From Palsa-892 sp963751615 (GTDB lineage: Bacteria > Pseudomonadota > Alphaproteobacteria > Rhizobiales > Xanthobacteraceae): a DNA stretch of 64,000 nucleotides. The notes under the pieces were generated by a model. It had not been told where the DNA came from, searched no databases, and saw nothing but the letters and a program-made list of their open reading frames with translations. Made by a program: the position numbers and the translations under genes. Shown here piece by piece: positions 52,367-60,692 of this stretch; position 1 is the first letter of the stretch; every line of letters starts with the position of its first letter. Location: assembly GCA_963751615.1 (NCBI GenBank), contig CAVVVG010000005.1:1116001-1180000 (forward strand), given 5' to 3'.

Positions 52367-53275
52367 ATGTTGTTGAATGTGGGAGCAAATCCCGCGGCAC
52401 CTGCCGCCGACGGTTTAGTGATCGATGTGACGACTCAAAACTTCGTCAAAGAGGTGATCGAGGAATCAAAACGACGTCCAGTTCTTGTGGATTTTTGGGC
52501 ACCTTGGTGCGGTCCCTGCAAAACTCTTGGGCCCGCAATCGAAAAATTGGTGCGCTCGAGCAAAGGAAAAATCAAGCTCGCCAAAATGAATATCGACGAG
52601 CATCCACAGGTGGCACAGCAACTCGGTGTTCAATCAATTCCTGCTGTTTTCGCTTTCGTAAATGGTCAACCTGTCGATGGCTTTGTCGGCGCGCTACCCG
52701 AAAGTCAGATAAAATCATTTATAGACAGACTTGCAGGCGGAAATGGCAATGATACGGCAGACATTATAAAGCTTGCCGAACAAACTTTGAAAGTCGGTGA
52801 CGCGGCTAAGGCCGCAGAACTTTTTGCATCCATTCTCGGGGGAGATCCCGAGAATACTGAAGCGCTCGCCGGTCTAACGCGTTGTCACGTCGCAGCGGGC
52901 AATCTTGAGCCAGCACGGCAAACGCTTTCTCTCATCCCAAAAACAAAAGAGAATGATCCTCTAATATCAGCCGCGCGCGCAGCACTTAATCTTGCTGAAC
53001 AAGCAAAAACTGTTGGCGATACCAAATCATTGGAAGCAAAACTCGCAGCAAATCCGCTTGATCATCAGGCGCGCTTGGAGCTTGCCCTAGCACTAAATTC
53101 CAAAGGAAAGCGCCGGGAAGCTCTCGATCACTTGATCGCAATTATCAAACGCGACCGAAAGTGGAATGATGACGCCGCCCGAAAACAACTTTTACAGTTT
53201 TTTGAAGCTTGGGGATCGAATGACGAAAATACAGTCGAGGGAAGGCGACAGCTTTCTTTGATTCTATTTTCGTAA
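52367..53275 (+). CDS. CnoX/YbbN-like thioredoxin-TPR co-chaperone
   Basis: A 302-residue protein with a thioredoxin domain (about 18-125) and a C-terminal TPR region (about 135-300) with helical repeats such as AKAAELFASILGGDPENTEALAGLTR. The active site is WCGPC (Cys48, Cys51), unlike E. coli CnoX where the motif is SQHC and redox-inactive, so this one can probably reduce disulfides as well as hold proteins for GroEL. ATG 52367 has GGGAGAAG upstream; an open frame from 52307 is not supported. A LON-domain gene follows after 4 bases. Confidence 0.93.
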   Translation: MLLNVGANPAAPAADGLVIDVTTQNFVKEVIEESKRRPVLVDFWAPWCGPCKTLGPAIEKLVRSSKGKIKLAKMNIDEHPQVAQQLGVQSIPAVFAFVNGQPVDGFVGALPESQIKSFIDRLAGGNGNDTADIIKLAEQTLKVGDAAKAAELFASILGGDPENTEALAGLTRCHVAAGNLEPARQTLSLIPKTKENDPLISAARAALNLAEQAKTVGDTKSLEAKLAANPLDHQARLELALALNSKGKRREALDHLIAIIKRDRKWNDDAARKQLLQFFEAWGSNDENTVEGRRQLSLILFS

Positions 53276-53279
53276 AATA

Positions 53280-53960
53280 ATGAGCACCAAAATGGCTACA
53301 AATATAATTTATCGAACGCCGCGTGACTTGCCCTCGATTATTCCAATTTTCCCGCTCGATGGAACATTATTATTACCCCGCGTTCCCATGCCATTAAATA
53401 TTTTCGAACCTCGCTATATCACCATGATCGATGACGCTTTTAAAGGTTCGCGCTTGATTGGTCTGGTCCAGCCTGACGAGACCAAAAGGGGTCCTGTTTC
53501 AAACCCTTATCTTTATTCGACTGGATGCGCCGGAAGGATCACGCAAATTTCTGAAGCCGGTGACAGTCGCTATCTGATCATGCTGCTGGGAATTGCGCGA
53601 TTTCGGATCGTTGAAGAGGTGGCGGTAAGCGAGCCCTATCGTCAGTGCCGCGTCGATTTCCACTTATTTTCCCAAGATCTTTTGCCTAACCAAGGCGAGG
53701 AGGCAGTTGATCGCGAAGCATTATTGCACACCCTCTCCAACTACCTCTCGAAGAACAAGATCGAAGCTGACTGGAAGGGCATCAAACAAACGCCTACAGA
53801 AGCTTTGGTCAATGGTCTATCGATGATGGCGCCTTATGGTACGAAAGAGAAGCAAGCGCTTCTGGAAGCTCCTGATCTCAAAACCCGAGCAGAATTGTTG
53901 ATCGCGGTAACTGAAATCGCGTTGGCTAAGAGCAACGGCTCTGATTTGCCTATACAATGA
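53280..53960 (+). CDS. LON substrate-binding-domain protein
   Basis: A 226-residue protein consisting of the N-terminal (substrate-binding) domain of Lon protease without ATPase or protease parts. It has PIFPLDGTLLLPRVPMPLNIFEPRYITMIDDA at the start, GCAGRITQISEAGDSRYLIMLLGIARFRI in the middle and a helical end (LKTRAELLIAVTEIAL). Its role, perhaps substrate recognition or regulation, is not known. ATG 53280 or ATG 53292 could be the start. It overlaps the Trm112-like gene by 4 bases. Confidence 0.9.
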   Translation: MSTKMATNIIYRTPRDLPSIIPIFPLDGTLLLPRVPMPLNIFEPRYITMIDDAFKGSRLIGLVQPDETKRGPVSNPYLYSTGCAGRITQISEAGDSRYLIMLLGIARFRIVEEVAVSEPYRQCRVDFHLFSQDLLPNQGEEAVDREALLHTLSNYLSKNKIEADWKGIKQTPTEALVNGLSMMAPYGTKEKQALLEAPDLKTRAELLIAVTEIALAKSNGSDLPIQ

Positions 53961-54172
53961 AAATCGACCATAACCCGCTCGAAACAATTATGAGCAACAC
54001 ATCCAAGATTGATCCGAAACTGCTGGAACTCTTGGTCTGTCCAGTGACCAAAGGACCACTCGAATACGACAAGGAGCGGCAGGAGCTGGTCTCGCGCTCT
54101 GCGAAGCTCGCCTATCCGATTCGTGATGGAATTCCGATCATGTTGCCGGAAGAAGCGCGGAAGCTTGACTGA
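53957..54172 (+). CDS. Trm112-family protein
   Basis: A 71-residue protein with the Trm112 core: DPKLLELLVCPVTKGPLEYD, then a central SRSAKLAYPIRDGIPIMLPEEARKL. Eukaryotic Trm112 binds and activates several methyltransferases; small bacterial homologues are thought to do likewise. Only one of the usual zinc cysteines is present, as in most bacterial members. The ATG at 53957 overlaps the LON-domain stop; an internal ATG at 53990 could be used instead. It converges on the UbiH-like gene. Confidence 0.9.
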   Translation: MKIDHNPLETIMSNTSKIDPKLLELLVCPVTKGPLEYDKERQELVSRSAKLAYPIRDGIPIMLPEEARKLD

Positions 54173-54178
54173 AAAACA

Positions 54179-55408
54179 TTAAAGCATCTCACCACGCATG
54201 AGGCGCGGAAGCTCGCCAGTGATACCTGCCGCTTCACGTGCGAAATATTGTTTTAAATCGTGCGAACGATCAACAAGTCCCAAACCAACATCACGCACGA
54301 CGCGCAACAGGGACGAGTCATTTGAGAAGAGTTTGTTCAGTCCATAGGTCATACCTGCCATCGATACCGCGTCGGCCCGACGCCAACGCTCATAAAGCTT
54401 CAACATATCGGGGCTTCCAGGATCGAGCCCAAGACGAGCAAAATCGGCAATACACTCGGCGAGAGCAGCGGCATCGCGAAGACCGAGATTAAGCCCCTGC
54501 CCGGCTAGCGGATGAATTACATGTGCCGAGTCGCCCAAAAGCGCGAAACGCTCGCCTATAAATCGACGTGCCACCGAAAATGAAAGTGGATAAGCACGAG
54601 GCGATGAAAGCAATTCGATCTCGCCTAGTTGACGGCCAAAACGGCGAAGCAATTCTTCTTTGAATTCTCCTCGGGGTAACGCGACAATCCGATCAGCCTC
54701 CTCTGTCGCTTCCACCCACACAATTGAGGAACGTTTACCGATCAATGGCAGAATCGCAAAAGTTCCTGCGGGCAGAAAGTGCTGTATCGCGTATCCGTTA
54801 TGATCGCGTTCGTGCCCGATTGTTGCGACTATACCGGACTGATTGTAAGCGTGACTTACGCATGAAATTCCTGCTGTACTTCGCAGTTTTGAACGCGCGC
54901 CGTCAGCGGCAACGAGAAGTTTGGTCGTGATTGCGTTTCCGCCGTTAAGTATGGCGTTCAAATATCCGTCACCGATCTCAAACGTTTCAATCCCCTCTTG
55001 AATTAACTGGACGCCAGTTTCATGGCATGCATTGCGCAAGACAATCGATAGATCACGGTGCTCAACCATATACGCAAGCGATTGGGTAGAGGTGGGGCCA
55101 TCGTCAAAAGTCAAAAACGAAGGCCGCATAGAATCTTTGAGCCTGCTGTCGGTAATTACCATCTCATGAATTGGCTGGGCTCGCGCCGATATGGGTTGCC
55201 AAACTTCGAGCATTTCAAGCAACCGCTTTGCGCCTTCAGTGATTGCCGAAACCCGATCATCGCCTGCCGGTTCTCGCGATAAAATAGGATCACATAGACT
55301 CACAGAAAAATTCGGCTTCAATGACCGGCCAAGGGCAACAGCAAGAGCTAAACCGGCAATACCCGCGCCAGCGATGACCGTATTGGTCTGGTTGCTCGAT
55401 TGGCTCAT
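54179..55408 (-). CDS. UbiH/UbiF-family FAD-dependent hydroxylase (ubiquinone synthesis)
   Basis: A 409-residue flavin monooxygenase of the ubiquinone hydroxylase group. Motifs are the dinucleotide fold VIAGAGIAGLALAVAL at about residue 11, the middle LLVAADGARSKLR (DG motif) and the FAD-ribityl GDSAHVIHPLAGQGLNLGLRD. It should hydroxylate a ring position of the ubiquinone precursor; which one cannot be said. ATG 55408 is preferred to ATG 55450, which would lie inside the 50-base gap to the divergent tesB-like gene. Confidence 0.92.
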   Translation of the reverse strand: MSQSSNQTNTVIAGAGIAGLALAVALGRSLKPNFSVSLCDPILSREPAGDDRVSAITEGAKRLLEMLEVWQPISARAQPIHEMVITDSRLKDSMRPSFLTFDDGPTSTQSLAYMVEHRDLSIVLRNACHETGVQLIQEGIETFEIGDGYLNAILNGGNAITTKLLVAADGARSKLRSTAGISCVSHAYNQSGIVATIGHERDHNGYAIQHFLPAGTFAILPLIGKRSSIVWVEATEEADRIVALPRGEFKEELLRRFGRQLGEIELLSSPRAYPLSFSVARRFIGERFALLGDSAHVIHPLAGQGLNLGLRDAAALAECIADFARLGLDPGSPDMLKLYERWRRADAVSMAGMTYGLNKLFSNDSSLLRVVRDVGLGLVDRSHDLKQYFAREAAGITGELPRLMRGEML

Positions 55409-55458
55409 GACGGCAGTCTTATATACTGTCCAGCAGTATTTCGCCTCCAAGGATTCAT

Positions 55459-56325
55459 ATGTCCCAAGCCGTCAAAAGTCTGCTCGAAATCCTCAATCTT
55501 GAACGACTTGAAGTGAACTTGTTTCGCGGTTTGAGCCCACAATCCCGTTGGCAGCGCGTCTTTGGCGGTCAAGTCATCGGACAAGCTCTGGTTGCTGCAA
55601 CGCATACCGTCGAAGCGCTACCGGTTCATTCGCTTCATGCGTACTTTCTCCTAGGCGGGGATCCCAAAGTACCTATCATCTATGAAGTTGATCGCATTCG
55701 TGATGGCAGAAGTTTCACGACACGTCGCGTGGTCGCAATCCAGCACGGCCATGCGATTTTTTCGATGTCGGCCTCGTTTCATCGCAATGAACCTGGGTTT
55801 TCGCATCAGGCAGAGATGCCAAAGGTGCCTGGTCCCGAGGATCTACCCAGTGAAGCGCAAATTCGTGAAAAAATAATGCCGATGATGCCGGAGCCGGTTC
55901 GTCGCTACTACGAGCAGGAACGTCCAATCGAGCTTCGACCAGTTGAATACAGCCGATATTTATCGAAAGAACATCGGTCGCCGCATTTCAACGTCTGGAT
56001 CCGGGCCACGGCGGCGCTTCCGGACGATCCGGCGATACATCAATGTGTACTTGCCTATGCGTCCGATATGACTCTGCTCGACACTTCTCTTATTCCTCAC
56101 GGGCAGACCGTCTTTAACAAGCGCATTCAAGCCGCAAGTCTCGATCACGCGCTGTGGTTTCACCGGCCTTTTCGGGCTGACGATTGGTTGCTCTATGCTC
56201 AAGACACACCAAACGCTTCGGGCGCACGCGGACTTTCCAGAGGTTTAATTTTTTCGCGTAGGGGAGAGCTTGTAGCGACTGTGGCGCAGGAGGGGCTGAT
56301 CCGCGACCGTCCCGATCTAGCCTAA
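55459..56325 (+). CDS. tesB: Acyl-CoA thioesterase II
   Basis: A 288-residue double-hotdog thioesterase that releases fatty acid from medium and long acyl-CoA. Motifs are QRVFGGQVIGQALVAA, VHSLHAYFLLGGDP, GRSFTTRRVVAIQHG and, in the second domain, HQCVLAYASDMTLLDT (active Asp), SLDHALWFHRPF and LSRGLIFSRRGELVATVAQEGLIR. AAGGA precedes ATG 55459. Confidence 0.96.
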   Translation: MSQAVKSLLEILNLERLEVNLFRGLSPQSRWQRVFGGQVIGQALVAATHTVEALPVHSLHAYFLLGGDPKVPIIYEVDRIRDGRSFTTRRVVAIQHGHAIFSMSASFHRNEPGFSHQAEMPKVPGPEDLPSEAQIREKIMPMMPEPVRRYYEQERPIELRPVEYSRYLSKEHRSPHFNVWIRATAALPDDPAIHQCVLAYASDMTLLDTSLIPHGQTVFNKRIQAASLDHALWFHRPFRADDWLLYAQDTPNASGARGLSRGLIFSRRGELVATVAQEGLIRDRPDLA

Positions 56326-56511
56326 AGACCGAGCTCTTCTGTCAAGCCTAGAATTGCCCACAGATTAGCAATTGGCTCTCAGCTCAAAATTAGGATTCCG
56401 CTTAATTTTTGATCTTATTGCCGATAGCCTACGCAAATTCGATGTTGTTTACGCCATACCCGAGTTTCTGGAGCGCGAGAAACGCTGGCTCATGGTAAGG
56501 GATCACAATTC

Positions 56512-56850
56512 ATGAAACTCGTTATCGCCGTCATCAAACCTTTCAAGCTTGAAGATGTCAGGGATGCATTAACGGCCATCGGTGTGCAGGGCCTGACCGT
56601 TACCGAGGTCAAGGGATATGGCCGCCAGAAGGGTCACTCTGAATTCTATCGTGGGGCCGAATACGCCGTTCATTTTCTACCAAAACTAAAAATCGAAGTG
56701 GCTGTCCCGAGCGAGCGGATCGAACAAGTCGTGGAAACGATCGTTGCCAGTGCCAAGACGGGACAAATTGGCGACGGAAAAATTTTCGTAACGGGTATTG
56801 AAAAAACGGTGCGCATTCGCACTGGAGAAACCGACAACAACGCGCTCTGA
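56512..56850 (+). CDS. glnK: P-II nitrogen regulatory protein, first copy
   Basis: A 112-residue P-II signal protein. It has the T-loop with Tyr51 (EFYRGAEYAVHF), the uridylylation site, plus Gln39 and Lys58, and the B-loop TGQIGDGKIFV for ATP/2-oxoglutarate binding. Located 22 bases before an amtB gene, it is most likely GlnK, which blocks the ammonium channel when nitrogen is plentiful. It is very similar to the second copy at 58512. I found no convincing sigma-54 site in the 186 bases before it. Confidence 0.94.
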   Translation: MKLVIAVIKPFKLEDVRDALTAIGVQGLTVTEVKGYGRQKGHSEFYRGAEYAVHFLPKLKIEVAVPSERIEQVVETIVASAKTGQIGDGKIFVTGIEKTVRIRTGETDNNAL

Positions 56851-56872
56851 ACGCAGCATTCCGGGGGGATTT

Positions 56873-58195
56873 ATGAACCGCATAACGGCTTGGAGCCGCA
56901 GTATAGCCGTAGCAACTGCCGCTATCATAGCGGGAATCACTCCGGCTTTCGCTCAAGGTGCGAAAATAAACCCCGCCGATACTGCATGGATGATTTCTGC
57001 GACAGCCCTTGTCTTGATGATGACGATTCCGGGCCTCGCGCTCTTCTATGCAGGCCTCGTGCGTAAGAAAAATATTCTCGCGACCATGGCGCAAAGTCTT
57101 GGGGCTGTTGCTGTTGTTTCCATTCTCTGGGCCGTTGCCGGATATAGCCTTGCCTTTACAGGCGAAAGTCCTTGGCTGGGATCTCTTGATCGTTTTTTTC
57201 TAATAGGGTTAGGAATGGAGTCTACAAACTCTTTGGCGAGGAACATCCCCGAAGCCCTTTTCATGATCTTCCAGATGACGTTTGCAATCATCACGGTCGC
57301 ACTCGTCGCGGGATCGGTTGCTGACCGAATGCGGTTTTCCGCATTTCTTTTATTCGGGATCGGCTGGTTATTTCTTGTCTACGTACCTTCAGCACATTGG
57401 GTTTGGGGTGGCGGATTTCTTTCAGCCATGGGCGTGCTCGATTTTGCGGGCGGCACGGTTGTCCACCTCAATGCCGGCGTAGCCGGGTTAGTCGCCGCAT
57501 CTGTTCTCGGCGCACGTCGCGGCTACGGAACAGAAAATCTTTCGCCTTATGATCTTTCTCTCGCAGTTGTCGGCACTGGACTTTTGTGGGTGGGTTGGTT
57601 CGGATTTAACGGTGGCTCTGCGCTCGGAGCAAATTCCCGAGCTGCCCTGGCAATCGTCGCTACTCATCTTTCGGCGTCGGCCGGCGCATTTATCTGGATG
57701 GCGATGGAATGGTGGAGACGAGGAAAACCTTCTGTGCTTGGTATGATATCCGGCGCCGTTGCCGGCCTAGGTACAATCACGCCGGCCTCGGGGTATGTAA
57801 TGCCTTGGCATGGTATAGTGATTGGCACGCTCGCAGGTCTTATCTGCTTCTGGGCTTGCACCAAGCTGAAAGAGCGCTTTAAGTATGATGATTCACTTGA
57901 CGTATTCGGCATTCACGGAATTGGTGGAGCAGTCGGAACCTTACTCGTCGGCGTTTTTGCTACAGGAGCAATATCCGTAAGCGGCGAAATGCCAAACGGC
58001 GTAAGCGGCGCTCTGGAAGGCAATTGGGATCTTCTACGAATTCAAGCAATTGGTGTTGCAACCACGGCAATATGGTGTCTCATCGTTAGCTACTGTTTAC
58101 TCAAGCTAATCGATGCGGTGGTTGGTTTACGCGTCGGTCTTGATTCGGAACGCATGGGTCTCGACGTTTCGCTTCATGGAGAAGCTCTTCAGTAG
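56873..58195 (+). CDS. amtB: Ammonium transporter, first copy
   Basis: A 440-residue Amt/Mep channel with a signal peptide (about 1-26) and 11 predicted helices. The twin pore histidines are present in FAGGTVVHLNAG and DVFGIHGIGG, and WVWGGGFLS is the outer gate. ATG 56873 is chosen by GGGGGGA upstream; the open frame begins inside glnK at 56798. Unlike the second copy it lacks the Ala-rich insert before FAGG, so the two channels are clearly different and not a recent duplication. Confidence 0.95.
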   Translation: MNRITAWSRSIAVATAAIIAGITPAFAQGAKINPADTAWMISATALVLMMTIPGLALFYAGLVRKKNILATMAQSLGAVAVVSILWAVAGYSLAFTGESPWLGSLDRFFLIGLGMESTNSLARNIPEALFMIFQMTFAIITVALVAGSVADRMRFSAFLLFGIGWLFLVYVPSAHWVWGGGFLSAMGVLDFAGGTVVHLNAGVAGLVAASVLGARRGYGTENLSPYDLSLAVVGTGLLWVGWFGFNGGSALGANSRAALAIVATHLSASAGAFIWMAMEWWRRGKPSVLGMISGAVAGLGTITPASGYVMPWHGIVIGTLAGLICFWACTKLKERFKYDDSLDVFGIHGIGGAVGTLLVGVFATGAISVSGEMPNGVSGALEGNWDLLRIQAIGVATTAIWCLIVSYCLLKLIDAVVGLRVGLDSERMGLDVSLHGEALQ

Positions 58196-58511
58196 CCTCC
58201 TGTAACGAGCTCTGCTATGAAAATAAACTTTTTCGACGAACGAAAAAAATAAGCTTAAATATTAGGCAATATTGGCGCGCATTTATGCGGAGCTTACAGG
58301 TCATCCATAATCGTCTCTTCTGTACAGCTTAAAGTGCATGATCCTTCAATAGCTTAGAGGAATTCTCAAGACTTGGCACGGGGTTTGATTCCCTCCTGTC
58401 TCGGTTTGGGCATGAGCAGCGGAAATCCCCTGTCTCAATGCCCATTCCCGATCAAAAACGCCCGAATACGGCATTCGCCGTAGGAAGGGCAAATGCGGGG
58501 ACAGGAGCCAC
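58196..58511. other. Intergenic region between the two glnK-amtB modules
   Basis: A 316-base gap with a sigma-54-like promoter at 58373-58389 and an AT-rich inverted repeat near 58230-58250. No gene is seen. The gap shows that the second module can be transcribed on its own. Confidence 0.6.
58373..58389 (+). promoter_or_regulatory. Candidate sigma-54 promoter of the second glnK-amtB module
   Basis: TTGGCACGGGGTTTGAT fits the sigma-54 consensus TGGCAC-N5-TTGC with GG and the following GA twelve bases apart and a single mismatch in the -12 element. It lies about 120 bases before the second glnK, and nitrogen-controlled sigma-54 transcription of glnK-amtB is well known. I could not identify an upstream NtrC site with confidence. 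Confidence 0.6.
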
Positions 58512-58850
58512 ATGAAGATCGTCATGGCCATCATCAAGCCGTTCAAGCTGGAGGAGGTGCGTGACGCCCTCACTGGCATCGGCGTTCACGGACTGACCGT
58601 TACTGAGGTCAAAGGCTACGGAAGACAGAAAGGGCATACGGAAATTTATCGCGGCGCCGAATACGCCGTGAACTTTCTACCGAAGCTGAAGGTCGAGGTC
58701 GCGGTCGCGACTGATCAAGTAAAGAAAGTTATCGGAGCGATCACCGGAGCTGCCAAAACAGGTCAGATCGGTGACGGGAAAATTTTCGTCTACACAATCG
58801 ATCAAGCGGTTCGTATCCGCACTGGAGAGACCGATGCAGACGCGCTCTAA
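58512..58850 (+). CDS. glnK: P-II nitrogen regulatory protein, second copy
   Basis: A 112-residue P-II protein with Tyr51 (EIYRGAEYAVNF), KGYGRQKGH and TGQIGDGKIFV, and the GETDADAL end common to GlnK. It starts 40 bases before the second amtB and has a candidate sigma-54 promoter upstream. About three quarters of its residues equal those of the first copy, counted by eye. Both keep the residues for uridylylation and ligand binding, so both should be active sensors. Confidence 0.95.
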   Translation: MKIVMAIIKPFKLEEVRDALTGIGVHGLTVTEVKGYGRQKGHTEIYRGAEYAVNFLPKLKVEVAVATDQVKKVIGAITGAAKTGQIGDGKIFVYTIDQAVRIRTGETDADAL

Positions 58851-58890
58851 TTCTCACAACGATCTCAGCCAGGTGATGGAGAAATCTTCA

Positions 58891-60351
58891 ATGAAATTCA
58901 AAAATTGGATATATGCGGCATTGCCCGCGTTGCTGGTGGCGGTTCTAGCCATCGCGCCGGCATTCGCCGCTGAAGGGCCCAAAATCGAAAAGGGCGATAC
59001 CACGTGGATGATGACCGCCACGGTCCTTGTTCTTGTGATGACAATTCCTGGCCTGTCGCTCTTTTACGGTGGCCTCGTACGTTCCAAAAATATGCTCTCG
59101 ATGCTCACTCAGGTTTTTTACACTGAGTGCATCGTGCTGCTGATCTGGGTGCTGTATGGCTACAGCCTCACTTTCACGGGCGGTTCTGGAGCAACGGCTG
59201 ATTTTATTGGTGGATTCTCAAAGGCATTCTTGGCAGGGATTCAACCCGATACTCCGGCAGCGACTTTCTCGGTCGGTGTCGCCATTCCCGAAGGTGTCTA
59301 TGTGATGTTCCAGATGACCTTTGCGGCAATCACGGCGGCGCTCATTTTGGGTTCGGTCGCGGAACGCACTAAGTTCTCGGCAATCGTATTGTTCATGCCG
59401 CTCTGGATCACCTTCGTCTATTTCCCGATCGCACATATGGTTTGGTATTGGTCGGGGCCGGACGCGATCGACGCGGCGGCTAAGGTTCTTGCCGCCGCCA
59501 CGGATCCAGCTGCAAAAGCAAAAGCACAGGAAGCACTTGATGCCGTTTTGGCCGACGGCGGTTATCTGTACAAAGCCGGTGCCATCGACTTCGCCGGTGG
59601 CTCGGTTGTGCACATTAACTCCGGCATTGCTGGGTTTGTCGGCTGTCTGATTGTCGGCAAACGGGTCGGCTTTGGTAAAGATGTCATGGCGCCACACTCT
59701 CTAGCGATGTCAATGATCGGTTGCTGTTTGCTGTGGTTCGGCTGGTTTGGCTTCAATGCCGGTTCCAACCTTGAAGCGGCCGGCTCGGCAGTTGTTGCGT
59801 TTCTCAACACCTTTATTGCAACAGCTGCTTGCGCGATGTCGTGGATGTTCGTCGAATGGATCGTGAAGGGCAAACCGAGCATGCTCGGTGCGATTTCTGG
59901 AGCGGTCGCGGGTCTAGTCGCCGTCACTCCGGCTTCGGGCTACGCAGGTGCGATGGGCTCTCTCGTGCTCGGTCTTGTGGCTGGCGTCGTGTGCTTCTTT
60001 TTCTGCACGACGGTGAAGAATATCTTCAAATACGATGACGCACTCGACGTGTTCGGTGTGCACTGTATCGGCGGTATTATCGGCGCCCTTGGCACCGGCA
60101 TTCTCGTCAATCCGGCACTCGGCGGCACAGGCATCTTCGACTACACCATCAACAAGGTCGCTGAATATGACCTGACGGCACAAATGATCTCGCAGGGTAA
60201 GGATGTAATCATCACACTGCTCTGGTCGGGCATCGGTTCGGCGATTATCTGGAAAGTTGTCGATCTCATCGTCGGCCTCCGTCCCTCGACGGATAGGGAG
60301 CGCGAAGGTCTCGACCTTTCCGATCACGGGGAACGCGCATACAATATGTAA
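58891..60351 (+). CDS. amtB: Ammonium transporter, second copy
   Basis: A 486-residue Amt channel with signal peptide (about 1-25, ending AFAA) and both pore histidines (FAGGSVVHINSG, DVFGVHCIGG). Between WYWSGPDA and GAIDFAGG it carries about 40 extra residues rich in Ala, Asp and Lys, on the outer side, common in alphaproteobacterial AmtB and absent from the first copy. ATG 58891 has GGAGA upstream; ATG 58876 is also in frame. A terminator follows at 60378. Confidence 0.95.
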   Translation: MKFKNWIYAALPALLVAVLAIAPAFAAEGPKIEKGDTTWMMTATVLVLVMTIPGLSLFYGGLVRSKNMLSMLTQVFYTECIVLLIWVLYGYSLTFTGGSGATADFIGGFSKAFLAGIQPDTPAATFSVGVAIPEGVYVMFQMTFAAITAALILGSVAERTKFSAIVLFMPLWITFVYFPIAHMVWYWSGPDAIDAAAKVLAAATDPAAKAKAQEALDAVLADGGYLYKAGAIDFAGGSVVHINSGIAGFVGCLIVGKRVGFGKDVMAPHSLAMSMIGCCLLWFGWFGFNAGSNLEAAGSAVVAFLNTFIATAACAMSWMFVEWIVKGKPSMLGAISGAVAGLVAVTPASGYAGAMGSLVLGLVAGVVCFFFCTTVKNIFKYDDALDVFGVHCIGGIIGALGTGILVNPALGGTGIFDYTINKVAEYDLTAQMISQGKDVIITLLWSGIGSAIIWKVVDLIVGLRPSTDREREGLDLSDHGERAYNM

Positions 60352-60692
60352 TCGGCCCCTTTTAACACTGACAATCGAAGGCCCCGGCTATGCCGGGGCC
60401 TTTTCTTTGCGCGCGTTACCGATGGTTAAGGAGCCCTTAACCAGCTTCTTTCTAAGGTCTACCCCGGGTGGTTAACGCGAGGCGGGCGTATTCGTATGGC
60501 AAACAGTGATCGCACGCGGCAACGCAACGCGGAGTCAACTGGCACCGTTTGTTCGCCGATTGCACGCCTTGCCGGATTGCCCGCAGCCATAAACGCGAGA
60601 GAAATTCCAAACAATCTTTCGCTTCGGGAGCCGCACCGGAAGAAGCTCTCAATCGCCTGGCGACACGGTACGGATAAGTAAGACCCACATCA
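60352..60692. other. Intergenic region before ftsK
   Basis: A 341-base gap starting with the amtB terminator. Open frames of 60 codons (60496-60681, plus) and 120 codons (60452-60814, minus) lie here, but neither has a ribosome-binding site or a motif I know, and the second runs into ftsK; I treat both as chance. It should hold the ftsK promoter. Confidence 0.55.
60378..60405 (+). terminator. Rho-independent terminator after the second amtB
   Basis: An 11-bp perfect stem (AAGGCCCCGGC / GCCGGGGCCTT) with a 3-base loop TAT, followed by TTCTTT. It closes the glnK-amtB transcript 27 bases after the stop. Confidence 0.93.

Noticed and set aside
56326..56511. Sigma-54 promoter before the first glnK
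   Set aside because: The best candidates lack the conserved GG/GC pair at the right distance.
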